From the NCBI RefSeq assembly GCF_017302315.1, contig NZ_JAFLDT010000007.1, positions 1 through 64,000 on the forward strand: a DNA stretch of 64,000 nt, given 5' to 3'. A program made the translations under genes and the position numbers. The first letter of the stretch is position 1; the number at the start of each line of letters is the position of its first letter. Origin of the DNA: Zoogloea sp. Lineage in GTDB: Bacteria; Pseudomonadota; Gammaproteobacteria; Burkholderiales; Rhodocyclaceae. The notes beneath the pieces are model-generated. The model did no database searches, was not told where the DNA came from, and was given only the letters and a program-made list of their open reading frames with translations. Of this stretch, positions 34,842-43,600 are shown one piece after another.

Positions 34842-36488
34842 TTACGGGATCATCCAGGTGAACACGTAGGCCTGCAGGGTGGTGATGATGCCCACCATGG
34901 TGGCAAACATCAGGCTGTGCTTGACGGTGAAGCGGAACAGGTCTGACTCCTTGCCGACCAGGCCGACCGCGGCGCAGGCCACGGCGATGGACTGGGGCGA
35001 GATCATCTTGCCTGTGACGCCGCCGGTGGTGTTGGCCGCCACCAGCAGGGTGTCGGACACGCCGATCTGGTGGGCGGTGGTGGCCTGCAGGGAGCAGAAC
35101 AGGGCGTTGGACGAGGTGTCGGAGCCGGTGAGGAACACGCCCAGCCAGCCCAGGAAGGGCGAGAAGAACGGGAAGAGCACGCCGGTACCGGCCAGCAGCA
35201 GGGCCAGGGTGGCGGACAGGCCGGAGTAGTTGGCCACGAAGGCGAAGGCCAGCACCATGCCGATGGAGTAGATCGGGCGCTTCAGTTCGGAAACGGTCTC
35301 CTTGAAGGCCTTGGCGGCATCGCCGCTGCGCATGCCCAGCACGATCATGCTGATCAGGGCCGACAGGAAGATGGCGGTGCCGGTGGCGGAGAGGATGTCC
35401 AGCTTGTACACCGCGGCGTAGGGCGTGGCCTTGGCGACGATGGGTTCCATCTTGATGACCAGCTTGTCGAGCATGGGCACCGGGAACTGGAATACCAGCG
35501 AATACAGCGGGCCGTCCTTGGCAAACAGGGCCTTGAAGGGCTTCAGGCTCCAGAGGGTGACCATGATGGTCAGGATCACGAAGGGCGACCAGGCTTTGGC
35601 GATCTGGCCGAAGCTGTGGTGATCGTCCGCACCCTGCACGGCGGCGGGCTGGTTGTCGAAGCGGAAGATGCGCTTGGGCTTCCAGTTTTTCAGGAAGATG
35701 GTCAGGCAGATCAGGCTGACCAGGGCGGAGGTGATGTCGGGCAGTTCCGGTCCGATGTAGTTGGCGGTGAAGAACTGGGTGACGGCGAAGCTCAGACCGG
35801 CCACCAGAATGGCGGGCCAGGTTTCCTTGATGCCACGCCAGCCGTCCATCATGGCGATCAGCCAGAACGGGACGATGACGGATAGCAGCGGCAGCTGGCG
35901 GCCGGCCATTTGGCCGATCTTGAAGGGGTCGATGCCGGTGACCTGGCCGCCCACGATAATGGGGATGCCCATGGCGCCGAAGGCCACCGGGGCGGTGTTG
36001 GCGATCAGGCACAGACCGGCGGCGTAGAGGGGGTTGAAGCCCAGGCCGACGAGCAGGGCGGCGGTGATGGCCACCGGGGCGCCGAAGCCCGCCGCACCTT
36101 CCAGGAAGGCGCCGAAGGAGAAGCCGACGAGCAGCATCTGCAGGCGCTGGTCATCGGTGATGGAGACCACCGAGGCGCGGATGATGTCGAACTGGCCGGT
36201 CTTGACGGTGATCTTGTAGAGGAAGACCGCGGCGATGATGATCCAGGCGATGGGCCACAGGCCGTACAGGAAGCCGTAGCCGGCTGACGCAAGTGCCATT
36301 TCCACCGGCATCTTGTAGAAGAAGATGGCCACGGCCAGGGCGATGGCCACGGTGATGGTGCCGGCCACATGCCCCTTCAGGCGCAGGACGGCGAGCGCGA
36401 CGAAGAAGAAGATGATGGGTAGTGCGGCGACCAGCGAGGACAACCAGAGGTTGCCCAGGGGGTCGTAAATCTGCATCCAGGGTTGCAT
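34842..36488 (-). CDS. lldP: L-lactate permease
   Basis: 548 aa, family length, with about twelve or more membrane helices. Signature stretches are [49 protein letters not shown] and [21 protein letters not shown]. It imports L- and D-lactate (and glycolate in E. coli) with protons. ATG 36488 is preceded by AAGGAGGAAACACG. It is the last gene of a minus-strand lactate cluster, separated from dld by 177 nt that hold a REP doublet. Confidence 0.96.
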   Translation of the reverse strand: MQPWMQIYDPLGNLWLSSLVAALPIIFFFVALAVLRLKGHVAGTITVAIALAVAIFFYKMPVEMALASAGYGFLYGLWPIAWIIIAAVFLYKITVKTGQFDIIRASVVSITDDQRLQMLLVGFSFGAFLEGAAGFGAPVAITAALLVGLGFNPLYAAGLCLIANTAPVAFGAMGIPIIVGGQVTGIDPFKIGQMAGRQLPLLSVIVPFWLIAMMDGWRGIKETWPAILVAGLSFAVTQFFTANYIGPELPDITSALVSLICLTIFLKNWKPKRIFRFDNQPAAVQGADDHHSFGQIAKAWSPFVILTIMVTLWSLKPFKALFAKDGPLYSLVFQFPVPMLDKLVIKMEPIVAKATPYAAVYKLDILSATGTAIFLSALISMIVLGMRSGDAAKAFKETVSELKRPIYSIGMVLAFAFVANYSGLSATLALLLAGTGVLFPFFSPFLGWLGVFLTGSDTSSNALFCSLQATTAHQIGVSDTLLVAANTTGGVTGKMISPQSIAVACAAVGLVGKESDLFRFTVKHSLMFATMVGIITTLQAYVFTWMIP

Positions 36489-36561
36489 TCGTGTTTCCTC
36501 CTTGGTGAATACGGGTGGGTGTGGTTGGTGCTGCGTGTTTCGCTGTCTTGTGGGGGCCGCT

Positions 36562-36649
36562 TTGTAGGGGCGACTTCAGTCGCCCTCGGACTTCGATCAA
36601 GGGCATGCTGGTGATCAACGCGCGGATGGGCGACTGAAGTCGCCCCTAC
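36562..36649 (+). repeat. REP doublet (REPIN-like), copy 3, inside the lactate cluster
   Basis: GGGCGACTTCAGTCGCCC at 36568-36585 and the inverted copy at 36628-36645 are separated by 42 nt. The spacer shares the TCAAGGGCATGC core and CGCGCGGAT end with the other copies. TGTAG and CTACG flank it. Placed between dld and lldP, its hairpin may affect mRNA stability or read-through. Confidence 0.88.
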
Positions 36650-36665
36650 GGGTGGCCGGGCATAT

Positions 36666-39446
36666 TCAGCAGGTGGCCAGGCGGGCGGCCTCCTCACTGC
36701 ACTCGTCGAGCAGATGGACGATGGAGCGGTAGGGCAGGCCGGTGGCGTGGGTGAGCCCGATCTCGCAGGTCTGGTTGCTGGAGTAGCCACCGCAGCAGCC
36801 CGCGGGCACGTCGGCGTGGAGCTTGCGCAGGGCGTGGGCGTTGAGCTCGGGCACCACGAAGCCGCGGTCGCCGCCAAAGCCGCAGCACTTCACTTCGGCG
36901 GGCAGCACCACCTGGGTGGCGCAGGCCTCGGCGAGCTTCTTCAGCTTGGCTTCGGCACCCATGCGGCGGGCGGAGCAGTTGAGATGAACCAGCACCGGCT
37001 CCGCCCTCTTGTGCAGCATCAGGCGGGGGAGCAGGGCGTCGTGGGCGAACTCCACCAGGTCGTAGACCTTCAGCCGCTCGGCCAGGAAGGTCTTCATGCG
37101 CAGGGAGCAGGCGCTGGCGTCGAGGATCACCGGGTATTCGCCGTTGTTGCTGGCCTTCATCAGGGCGGCTTCGAGCTCGGCCGACTTGCGGTCGGCGTCG
37201 GCTTCCAGGCCCTTGCTGGCGAAGGACTGGCCGCAGCACAGGCTGTTGACGTCGTCGGGGATGATGGGCGCGTAGCCGGCACGTTCCAGCACCCGGATGA
37301 CGGTGGCGGAGAGAGCCTGCTCGGGGCTTTCGGCACCGAACATGCGCCCGGCGCAGGTGGGGAAATACACCACCTTGTCGCCCTGCTGGCGGGTGGCCCG
37401 GCCCAGGGGCTGGGGTTTGGGCATTCCTTCCTTCCACGCACCACCGCTGAGGCGTGACAGGGCCCGGGTGCCGATGATGCTTTCGGCCAGGTGGCCGGCC
37501 TTGAGGGCGCTGCGGGCCAGGGCCTGGGTGGCGCCGAAGTGGTTGGCAGCCACCTGGCCTAGGCTGCGGGCCACGCTGGAGAGCTTTTCGCCGCGCACGG
37601 CGCGTGTCAGGGCGCCGGTCTCGATGCCCACCGGGCAGGCCGTTGAGCACAGGCCGCAGGTGGCGCAGGTGTCCAGGCCCATGTAGAGGTAGTCCTCGGC
37701 GAGCTGGCCCGGCGCCTCGCCGGCGGCCTGGCGGCGCGACAGCTCGCGCCAGCCGACGATCCGCTGGCGCGGCGACAGGGTGAGGCCATGGGACGGGCAC
37801 TGGGGCTCGCAGAAGCCGCACTCGATGCAGCGGTCCACCGGGGCGTAGAGCTGGCCGGCGGCGGGCATGGGCTTGAGGTTCTTGAGGTGGGCCTCGGGGT
37901 CGTCGTTGATGATGACGCCCGGGTTGAGCAGGCCTTCGGGGTCGAAGAGCTGCTTGATCTCCTTCATCAGGGCATAGGCCTGGGTGCCCCATTCCAGCTC
38001 GACGAAGGGCGCCATGTTGCGGCCGGTGCCGTGTTCGGCCTTCAGGGAGGCGTCGTACTTGGTGACCAGCACCGTGCACAGCTCATCCATGAAGGCGGCG
38101 TAGCGGGCCACCTCGGATTCGATGCCGAAGTCCTGGGTGAACACGAAGTGGACGTTCCCCTCCAGGGCGTGGCCGAAGATGATGGCCTCGTGATAGCCGT
38201 GCTTGGCAAACAGGTGCTGCAGGTCGAGGCAGGCGGCGGCCAGGTCGGGCACGGCGACGGCCACGTCCTCGATGATCACCGTGGTGCCGGGCTTGCGCAC
38301 CGCGCCGACGGCCGGGAAAGTGCCCTTGCGCACGTTCCACAGACGCTCGATCTCGGCCGGGTCGGTGGTGAAGGCGGGGGCTTCGATCAGCGGGTAGGCG
38401 CCCAGCTCGTCGAGCACCGAGGCAATCCGCACTTGCAGATCGCCAGCCGAGGGTGCGCGGGTTTCGATGAGCAGGGCGGTGGCGCCCTCGGGCAGGGTTT
38501 TCAGCAGCGGCGGCATGCCCGGCTTGTGGGCGACACAGCGCAGGGAGGCCCGGTCGAGCAGCTCCACGGCATCCACAGGGCGCTCCTTCAGGCCCACCAC
38601 GGCGCGGCAGGCGCTTTCCATGTCCGGGAAGAAGGCCAGGGCGCTGGCCTTGTGGGCATACTCGGGGACGGTCTGGTAGGTGATGCGGGAGATGAAGCCG
38701 AGGGTGCCCTCGGAGCCGATCATCAGGTGGGCGAGGATGTCCACCGGGTCGCTGTAGTCCACCAGGGCGTTGAGGCTGTAGCCGGTGGTGTTCTTGATCT
38801 TGTACTTGGCACGGATGCGGCTGGCCAGGGCCTTGTCGGCGCGCACGTCGGCGGACAGGGCGGCAAGGCGCTCCAGCAGGCTGCGGTGACTGATCTTGAA
38901 GGCCGCCACGCTGCTGCTGTCGCCGGTGTCGAGCACGGTGCCATCGGCCAGCAGCACGCGGATCGAGCCCAGGGTGTTGTAGCTGTTCTGGGCGGTGCCG
39001 CAGCACATGCCGGAGCTGTTGTTGGCAGCCATGCCGCCGATCTTGGCGGCGTTGATGGAGGCCGGGTCGGGGCCGATCTTGCGCCCCAGGGGGGCGAGGC
39101 GGCGATTAACCTCGGCGCCGATGATGGCCGGGCCCACCTGCACGGTATTGCCGTCGGTGCTGATGGTGCAGGTGGCGAGACCTTCGCCCAGCAGCACCAG
39201 CACCCCATCGGTGACGGCTTGGCCGCACAGGCTGGTGCCGGCGGCGCGGAAGGTGACGGCGCGCTGGTGCTGGCGCGCCAGCTCGACCACGCTGCGCACT
39301 TCACCCTCGTCATTGACCACCGCCACCACTTCGGGGATCAGGCGGTAGAAGCTGCCGTCGGTGCCGTAGGCAAGGCGGCGCAGTTCGTCGGTAATCACGC
39401 GGTCGGCGGAGAGCCGCTGGCGCAGGGCGTCGATGAGAGCGGACAT
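36666..39446 (-). CDS. FAD- and Fe-S-binding D-lactate dehydrogenase (Dld-II type)
   Basis: 926 aa. The N-terminal half is a FAD_binding_4/FAD-oxidase_C flavoprotein (VTFRAAGTSLCGQA, GPDPASINAAKIGGMAANNSSG, HGTGRNMAPF). The second half has two [4Fe-4S] motifs (CIECGFCEPQCPS and CATCGLCSTACPVG) and a CCG-type region (CCGFGG and CCGGY). This is the single-chain, quinone-linked D-lactate dehydrogenase described in Shewanella as Dld-II; YdiJ of E. coli, a 2-hydroxyglutarate dehydrogenase, has the same architecture. Position between lutABC and lldP favours D-lactate. Confidence 0.9.
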   Translation of the reverse strand: MSALIDALRQRLSADRVITDELRRLAYGTDGSFYRLIPEVVAVVNDEGEVRSVVELARQHQRAVTFRAAGTSLCGQAVTDGVLVLLGEGLATCTISTDGNTVQVGPAIIGAEVNRRLAPLGRKIGPDPASINAAKIGGMAANNSSGMCCGTAQNSYNTLGSIRVLLADGTVLDTGDSSSVAAFKISHRSLLERLAALSADVRADKALASRIRAKYKIKNTTGYSLNALVDYSDPVDILAHLMIGSEGTLGFISRITYQTVPEYAHKASALAFFPDMESACRAVVGLKERPVDAVELLDRASLRCVAHKPGMPPLLKTLPEGATALLIETRAPSAGDLQVRIASVLDELGAYPLIEAPAFTTDPAEIERLWNVRKGTFPAVGAVRKPGTTVIIEDVAVAVPDLAAACLDLQHLFAKHGYHEAIIFGHALEGNVHFVFTQDFGIESEVARYAAFMDELCTVLVTKYDASLKAEHGTGRNMAPFVELEWGTQAYALMKEIKQLFDPEGLLNPGVIINDDPEAHLKNLKPMPAAGQLYAPVDRCIECGFCEPQCPSHGLTLSPRQRIVGWRELSRRQAAGEAPGQLAEDYLYMGLDTCATCGLCSTACPVGIETGALTRAVRGEKLSSVARSLGQVAANHFGATQALARSALKAGHLAESIIGTRALSRLSGGAWKEGMPKPQPLGRATRQQGDKVVYFPTCAGRMFGAESPEQALSATVIRVLERAGYAPIIPDDVNSLCCGQSFASKGLEADADRKSAELEAALMKASNNGEYPVILDASACSLRMKTFLAERLKVYDLVEFAHDALLPRLMLHKRAEPVLVHLNCSARRMGAEAKLKKLAEACATQVVLPAEVKCCGFGGDRGFVVPELNAHALRKLHADVPAGCCGGYSSNQTCEIGLTHATGLPYRSIVHLLDECSEEAARLATC

Positions 39447-39496
39447 GGCGGGTCCTCCCGTCAGGGATTGAGGTTGAACTTTTGGGGGGGATGTAG

Positions 39497-39514
39497 GGGC
39501 GGCTTCAGCCGCCC
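39497..39514. repeat. Solo REP-like hairpin with compensatory base changes
   Basis: GGGCGGCTTCAGCCGCCC is the REP arm of this window with A-T changed to G-C on both sides, so the stem is preserved. It lies in the 75-nt gap between lutB and dld. No second arm or conserved spacer is present. Confidence 0.65.
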
Positions 39515-39521
39515 ATCCGCA

Positions 39522-40982
39522 CTAGCGTCGGTCTTTGACCATGTCTCGGAGCCTTCGCGGGGCGGGTTGCAGGGGCATGCGGGCCGCCGTCCAGCCGCCC
39601 TGCCGTTTGGGCGTGAAGGCGCGGAAGCGGGTGGCCAGCCAGCTGAAGGCCCTATAGCTGCCGGGGCGGGCATGGACCCGCGCCCACATACGCCACACGA
39701 AGCTCACCAGTGCGCTGTGCCCGGCGCCCTGACCCACCATGGCCGGGTTGGCGTGGGGTTCGCTGTTGGCTTCGCCGCGCAGGCGGATCAGCAGTTCGGG
39801 GATGGGGATCTTCACCGGGCAGACTTCGCCGCAGGCACCGCACAGGCTGGAGGCGGTAGGCAGCAGGTGGGTCTGCTCCAGCCCCATCATGTGGGGCGAG
39901 ACGATCTTGCCGATGGGGCCGGGGTAGGTGGTCCCGTAAGCATGACCGCCGATCCGGGTGTAGACCGGGCAGTGGTTCATGCAGGCGCCGCAGCGGATGC
40001 ATTGCAGCGTCTTGCGCAGTTGTTCGTCGGCGTAGGCCTGGCTGCGGCCGTTGTCGAGGAGCACCAGGTGCACTTCCTCCGGGCCGTCCTTGTCTTCGCC
40101 CCGGCGCGGGCCGGAAATCATGTTGAAGTAGGTGGACACGGCCTGGCCGGTGGCCGAGCGGGTGAGGATGGAGAACAGCGGGGCGACGTGCTCCAGCTTC
40201 TCCACCACCTTCTCGATGCCGGTGATGGCGATGTGCACCTTGGGCACGGTGGTGCACATGCGGCCGTTGCCTTCATTCTCGACGAGGCACAGGGTGCCGG
40301 TCTCGGCCACCGCGAAGTTGACGCCGGAGAGGCCGACGTCGGCGATCTCGAACTTCTCGCGCAGCACCCGGCGGCCGATCTGGATCAAGGCATCCACGTT
40401 GTCGGTGTAGGTGACACCGGGGATGTGCTCGGCGAACAGCTTGGCGATCTGCTGCTTGGTCTGGTGGATCGCCGGCATGATGATGTGGGAGGGCTTCTCG
40501 CCGGCGAGCTGGACGATGTATTCGCCCATGTCCGATTCGAGGGCACCGACGCCGGCGGCTTCCATGGCGTGGTTGAACTCGATCTCCTCGCTGACCATCG
40601 ATTTGCCCTTGACGATCAGCTTGGCCTGATGGCGCCGGGCGATGTCCAGCATGATGGCGTTGGCTTCATCGGGGGTCTCGGCCCAATGCACCTGCACGCC
40701 GTTGCGGGTCAGGTTGGCTTCGAGTTGTTCCAGCAGATCGGGCAACTTCGACAGGCTGTACTGGCGGATGGACTCGGACAGGCTGCGCAGGGAGTCCAGT
40801 TCGTTCGCATCGGGAAACTGGGCGGCGCGCTTGGCCATCAGGAAGTCCATGGCGCCACGGAAGCTGGTGCGCAGGTGTGGGTCGTTCACCGCGTCATGCA
40901 TGCGCGCCCGCAGGGCCTGGGCCGAGACGAACGCGATGGGCTGGCCGGCGTCCTTGCCGGCGGTGTTGGCCTGGGCGCTCAT
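39522..40982 (-). CDS. lutB: Lactate utilization iron-sulfur protein LutB/LldF
   Basis: 486 aa. LutB carries two [4Fe-4S] clusters, with CIRCGACMNHCPVY near residue 325 and CGACGEVCPVKIP near 380, after an LUD-type domain (LIVKGKSMVSEE, ETGTLCLVENEGNGRM). With LutA and LutC it oxidises L-lactate to pyruvate and feeds electrons to the respiratory chain. Its start overlaps the lutC stop (ATGA at 40979-40982). The C-terminal extension of ~70 residues is ordinary for LldF. Confidence 0.96.
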   Translation of the reverse strand: MSAQANTAGKDAGQPIAFVSAQALRARMHDAVNDPHLRTSFRGAMDFLMAKRAAQFPDANELDSLRSLSESIRQYSLSKLPDLLEQLEANLTRNGVQVHWAETPDEANAIMLDIARRHQAKLIVKGKSMVSEEIEFNHAMEAAGVGALESDMGEYIVQLAGEKPSHIIMPAIHQTKQQIAKLFAEHIPGVTYTDNVDALIQIGRRVLREKFEIADVGLSGVNFAVAETGTLCLVENEGNGRMCTTVPKVHIAITGIEKVVEKLEHVAPLFSILTRSATGQAVSTYFNMISGPRRGEDKDGPEEVHLVLLDNGRSQAYADEQLRKTLQCIRCGACMNHCPVYTRIGGHAYGTTYPGPIGKIVSPHMMGLEQTHLLPTASSLCGACGEVCPVKIPIPELLIRLRGEANSEPHANPAMVGQGAGHSALVSFVWRMWARVHARPGSYRAFSWLATRFRAFTPKRQGGWTAARMPLQPAPRRLRDMVKDRR

Positions 40983-41653
40983 TGCACGTCTCCTTCGGCG
41001 TTGATGACCAGCACGATCAGCTCCTTCGGGCCGTGGGCGCCGTAGGCCAGGGTTTGCTGGATGTCGGCGGTCTTGGACGGGCCGGAGATCAGCAGGGCGT
41101 TGGTGGGCAGCCCTGCCGCCCAGTTCTCGCTCACCAGGGCGTCGTAGAAGGTGGGGTGGATGTGGGCCGCGTCAAGCAGGGCGAAGTGGATCGGCGGCAC
41201 CAGCGACAGGGTGCGCGGCTCGTCGGCGGACGACCACAGGATCAGGCTGCCGGTCTCGGCGATGGCGCCGCGGGTTTGGGTGAAGCCGGCGTCCACCGTG
41301 TGGAACAGGTCGGCCTTGATGTCTTCCACCTGACCGGCCCAGGGGCGCAGGGTGGTGCCGGCAAACGTCGCGGGATCCAGGCGGCGGCCGGCCGGGGTTT
41401 GAGCCCCGAAAAGGAGGGTGCCCACGCCCTTGTCGGCGCACAGGCGGGCAAGCAGGGCAGGCCAGTCGGCCTCGGTGCTGACATGCACATCGGCGTGGAA
41501 GCCTTCGATGCCGGTGCGGAAGCGGGCCAGCCGTTCGGCCTTCGATTCGTTGTGGGCCCGGGGCGCGTAGTGGGCGTCGAGGGTGGGCGCCGGTAAGGCC
41601 TGAGCGGGCTGGGTGCCGCGCAGCTTGGCGAGGATGCGGTCGCGGGCGCTCAT
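40979..41653 (-). CDS. lutC: Lactate utilization protein LutC/LldG
   Basis: 224 aa from ATG 41653. It begins MSARDRILAKLRG, a typical LldG N-terminus. The LUD (DUF162) fold is shown by ETGSLILWSSADEPRTLSLVPPIHFALLD and SGPSKTADIQQTLAYGAHGP. It is the non-cluster subunit of the LutABC L-lactate oxidase. It overlaps lutA upstream and lutB downstream by 4 nt each (ATGA), so the three subunits are translationally coupled. The open frame extends further upstream, but that part is the shadow of lutA. Confidence 0.95.
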   Translation of the reverse strand: MSARDRILAKLRGTQPAQALPAPTLDAHYAPRAHNESKAERLARFRTGIEGFHADVHVSTEADWPALLARLCADKGVGTLLFGAQTPAGRRLDPATFAGTTLRPWAGQVEDIKADLFHTVDAGFTQTRGAIAETGSLILWSSADEPRTLSLVPPIHFALLDAAHIHPTFYDALVSENWAAGLPTNALLISGPSKTADIQQTLAYGAHGPKELIVLVINAEGDVQ

Positions 41654-42471
41654 GTCGTGCTTCCTCCGGTGCGGCGGAGCAGGAAGGTGGCCAGGTGCTC
41701 GCCGGGCAGGGAGGCGCTGGCACGGCCGGCGTCCTGGTCTTCCCGGGCGGCGCGCTGGGTGATGTTGAGCATGCAGCCGCAGTCTGCGGTCACCATCTGG
41801 CAGGCGCCGGTGGCCTTGATGGAGGCGACCTTGTCGCTGACCATGGCGGTGGAGACGTCCGGGTGCTTGAGGGAGAAGGTGCCGCCGAAGCCGCAGCATT
41901 CCGACTCGTGATCGTGGATGGCCAGGGTCACGTTGCCCAGGCGGGCGAGCAGTTCGCGGCCCACCAGCAGGGTACCCATCTCGCGGCGGGCCGAGCAGGA
42001 GGTGTGCAGCGCCACGGTAAGCGCAGGGCCCTGGTCGGGGCGCTTGAAATCCAGCACATGCACCAGAAACTCGGCGAACTCGAAAGTGCGTTCGGCGATG
42101 GCGGCTGCCCGGGCCTTGAGGGCCGGGTCGTTGGCGACGACCTTCTCCCAGTTCCAGCGGATCATGCCGCCGCAGGAGCCGGAGGGCACCACGATGGGGT
42201 AGTCGCCGGGAAACAGGTCGAGCTGGGATTCGACCACCTGGCGGGCTTCGTCCGGGAAGCCGCTGGTATATGCGGGCTGGCCGCAACAGGTCTGGTTGTC
42301 GGGAAAGATCACACGGATGCCTTCGCGCTCCAGCAGGGCGATGGCGTCCATGCCGGCCTCGGGCACGAACATGTCCACCAGGCAGGTGGCGTAGAAATAC
42401 ACCGCAGCGGGGCGGGGCGGGTAGCTGCGCGTGGCATGTCCGGCGCCCGCAGCCTCGGGGGCTTTGCTCAT
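41650..42471 (-). CDS. lutA: Lactate utilization (Fe-S)-binding protein LutA/LldE
   Basis: 273 aa with two CCG (cysteine-rich) domains: YFYATCLVDMFVPEAG, DNQTCCGQPAYTSG and GSCGGM in the first; HTSCSARREM, ESECCGFGGTFSLKHP and DCGCMLNI in the second. These coordinate non-cubane clusters as in heterodisulfide reductase. It is the first gene of the lactate operon; ATG 42471 follows GGAGGAGAC. An LldR-type operator lies 78 nt upstream. Confidence 0.96.
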   Translation of the reverse strand: MSKAPEAAGAGHATRSYPPRPAAVYFYATCLVDMFVPEAGMDAIALLEREGIRVIFPDNQTCCGQPAYTSGFPDEARQVVESQLDLFPGDYPIVVPSGSCGGMIRWNWEKVVANDPALKARAAAIAERTFEFAEFLVHVLDFKRPDQGPALTVALHTSCSARREMGTLLVGRELLARLGNVTLAIHDHESECCGFGGTFSLKHPDVSTAMVSDKVASIKATGACQMVTADCGCMLNITQRAAREDQDAGRASASLPGEHLATFLLRRTGGSTT

Positions 42472-42548
42472 GTCTCCTCCAGTCCTGCCGGCGGGCGACG
42501 GGGGCGTCGCTGCGGCGATCGGCTATCAGTATTTGATTGATTCCGGTA

Positions 42549-42565
42549 AATTGGTAAGACCAATT
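42549..42565. promoter_or_regulatory. LldR-type operator O1 (lut side)
   Basis: AATTGGTAAGACCAATT has perfect 7-bp arms around a 3-nt centre and contains the FadR/GntR consensus TNGTNNNACNA. It lies 78 nt before lutA, in its promoter region. Confidence 0.85.
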
Positions 42566-42712
42566 GATCGGATGGGTGAAAATTTACGCTCTGGCTCGAC
42601 GCACGTCAATCCCGGGTTTACCTCAAGGGACTGATTTCATGAGTTTCCACGGGTAAACCTCTAGCGCTGGGGGGTGTGCCGTGCTTGTGATCGGCCCTGA
42701 GGACGCCGTAAG

Positions 42713-42729
42713 ATCTGGTCTTACCAATT
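42713..42729. promoter_or_regulatory. LldR-type operator O2 (lldR side)
   Basis: ATCTGGTCTTACCAATT is the reverse complement of O1 with one arm base changed. It ends 14 nt before the chosen lldR ATG at 42744 and 164 nt centre-to-centre from O1, a spacing that allows looping by one dimer pair. Confidence 0.85.
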
Positions 42730-42743
42730 TGAGTATCAAGCCC

Positions 42744-43565
42744 ATGGCCAACGGCAAGCTGGCGGTGCAACGCCTTTCCGACACCATCGCCCACGAACTC
42801 GAGCGGCGCATCCTGGATGGCGCCCTCAAGCCCGGTGACCGCCTGCAGCCGGAGCGCGAGCTGGCGGTCGAGCTGGGCGTTTCGCGCCCGTCCCTGCGCG
42901 AGGCCATCCAGAAGCTTGTCTCGAAGGGCCTGCTGCACAGCCGCCAGGGCGGTGGCACCTACGTGACCGACCGCCTTGATGCGGGCTTCATCGATCCATG
43001 GCAGGAGATGTTGCGCCAGCACCCCAACATCCAGGGCGATCTGCTGGAGTTTCGCGGCATGCTGGAGTGCGAGGCCGCATCCCTGGCCGCACGCCGCGCC
43101 ACCGACGCCGATCTGCAGCGCATCGATGAGGCCTTTGCCCGGGTCGAGGCGCTGTTTGCCCAGGGCACCTCGCCGGAAGTGCTGGAGCAGCAGGTGAAGG
43201 CCGACCTGGCCTTCCACCAGGCGATTGCCGAGGCGGCCCACAACGTGATGTTCGGGCACCTCACGGCCAGTCTGTTCCGCGTCATCAATGACCACATCGA
43301 CCGCAACCTGCGGCACCTGCGGCGTACCGAAGGCGACTGGAAGGAGCTGCGTGACCAGCATCGTGCGATCTGGAAGGGCATCCGCAGCCGCGATCCGGCC
43401 TTGGCCTCGGCGGCGGTGCGCCGGCACATCGATTTTGTCAGCGAAAGCATGGTGGCCCGGGCACGCCACGAAGAGCGGGAGACCCGCGCCCGTGTGGCCC
43501 GCAACCTTGTTCGGTCGGCACCCCTGAAGGGGGAGGCGGCCGAGGTGGAGAGCGGATCGCAGTAG
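42744..43565 (+). CDS. lldR: FadR-subfamily GntR regulator, LldR-like
   Basis: 273 aa from ATG 42744; an earlier start at 42681 would place coding sequence across operator O2, so I prefer the later one. The N-terminal winged helix reads SDTIAHELERRILDG, then LQPERELAVELGVSRPSLREA and SRQGGGTYV. The C-terminal FCD ligand domain has the metal/ligand residues in DLAFHQAIAEAAHN, EHRAI-like QHRAIWKGI and RRHIDF. It diverges from lutABC-dld-lldP, and two matching operators lie between them. Lactate is the likely inducer. Confidence 0.9.
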   Translation: MANGKLAVQRLSDTIAHELERRILDGALKPGDRLQPERELAVELGVSRPSLREAIQKLVSKGLLHSRQGGGTYVTDRLDAGFIDPWQEMLRQHPNIQGDLLEFRGMLECEAASLAARRATDADLQRIDEAFARVEALFAQGTSPEVLEQQVKADLAFHQAIAEAAHNVMFGHLTASLFRVINDHIDRNLRHLRRTEGDWKELRDQHRAIWKGIRSRDPALASAAVRRHIDFVSESMVARARHEERETRARVARNLVRSAPLKGEAAEVESGSQ

Positions 43566-43600
43566 AATCGTCGTCCCTTCGCCGGCTTTCAGCACCATCC

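Noticed and set aside
37788-41045. A 1085-codon plus-strand ORF opposite dld and lutB
   Set aside because: Same antisense artefact; the minus-strand genes are unmistakable.
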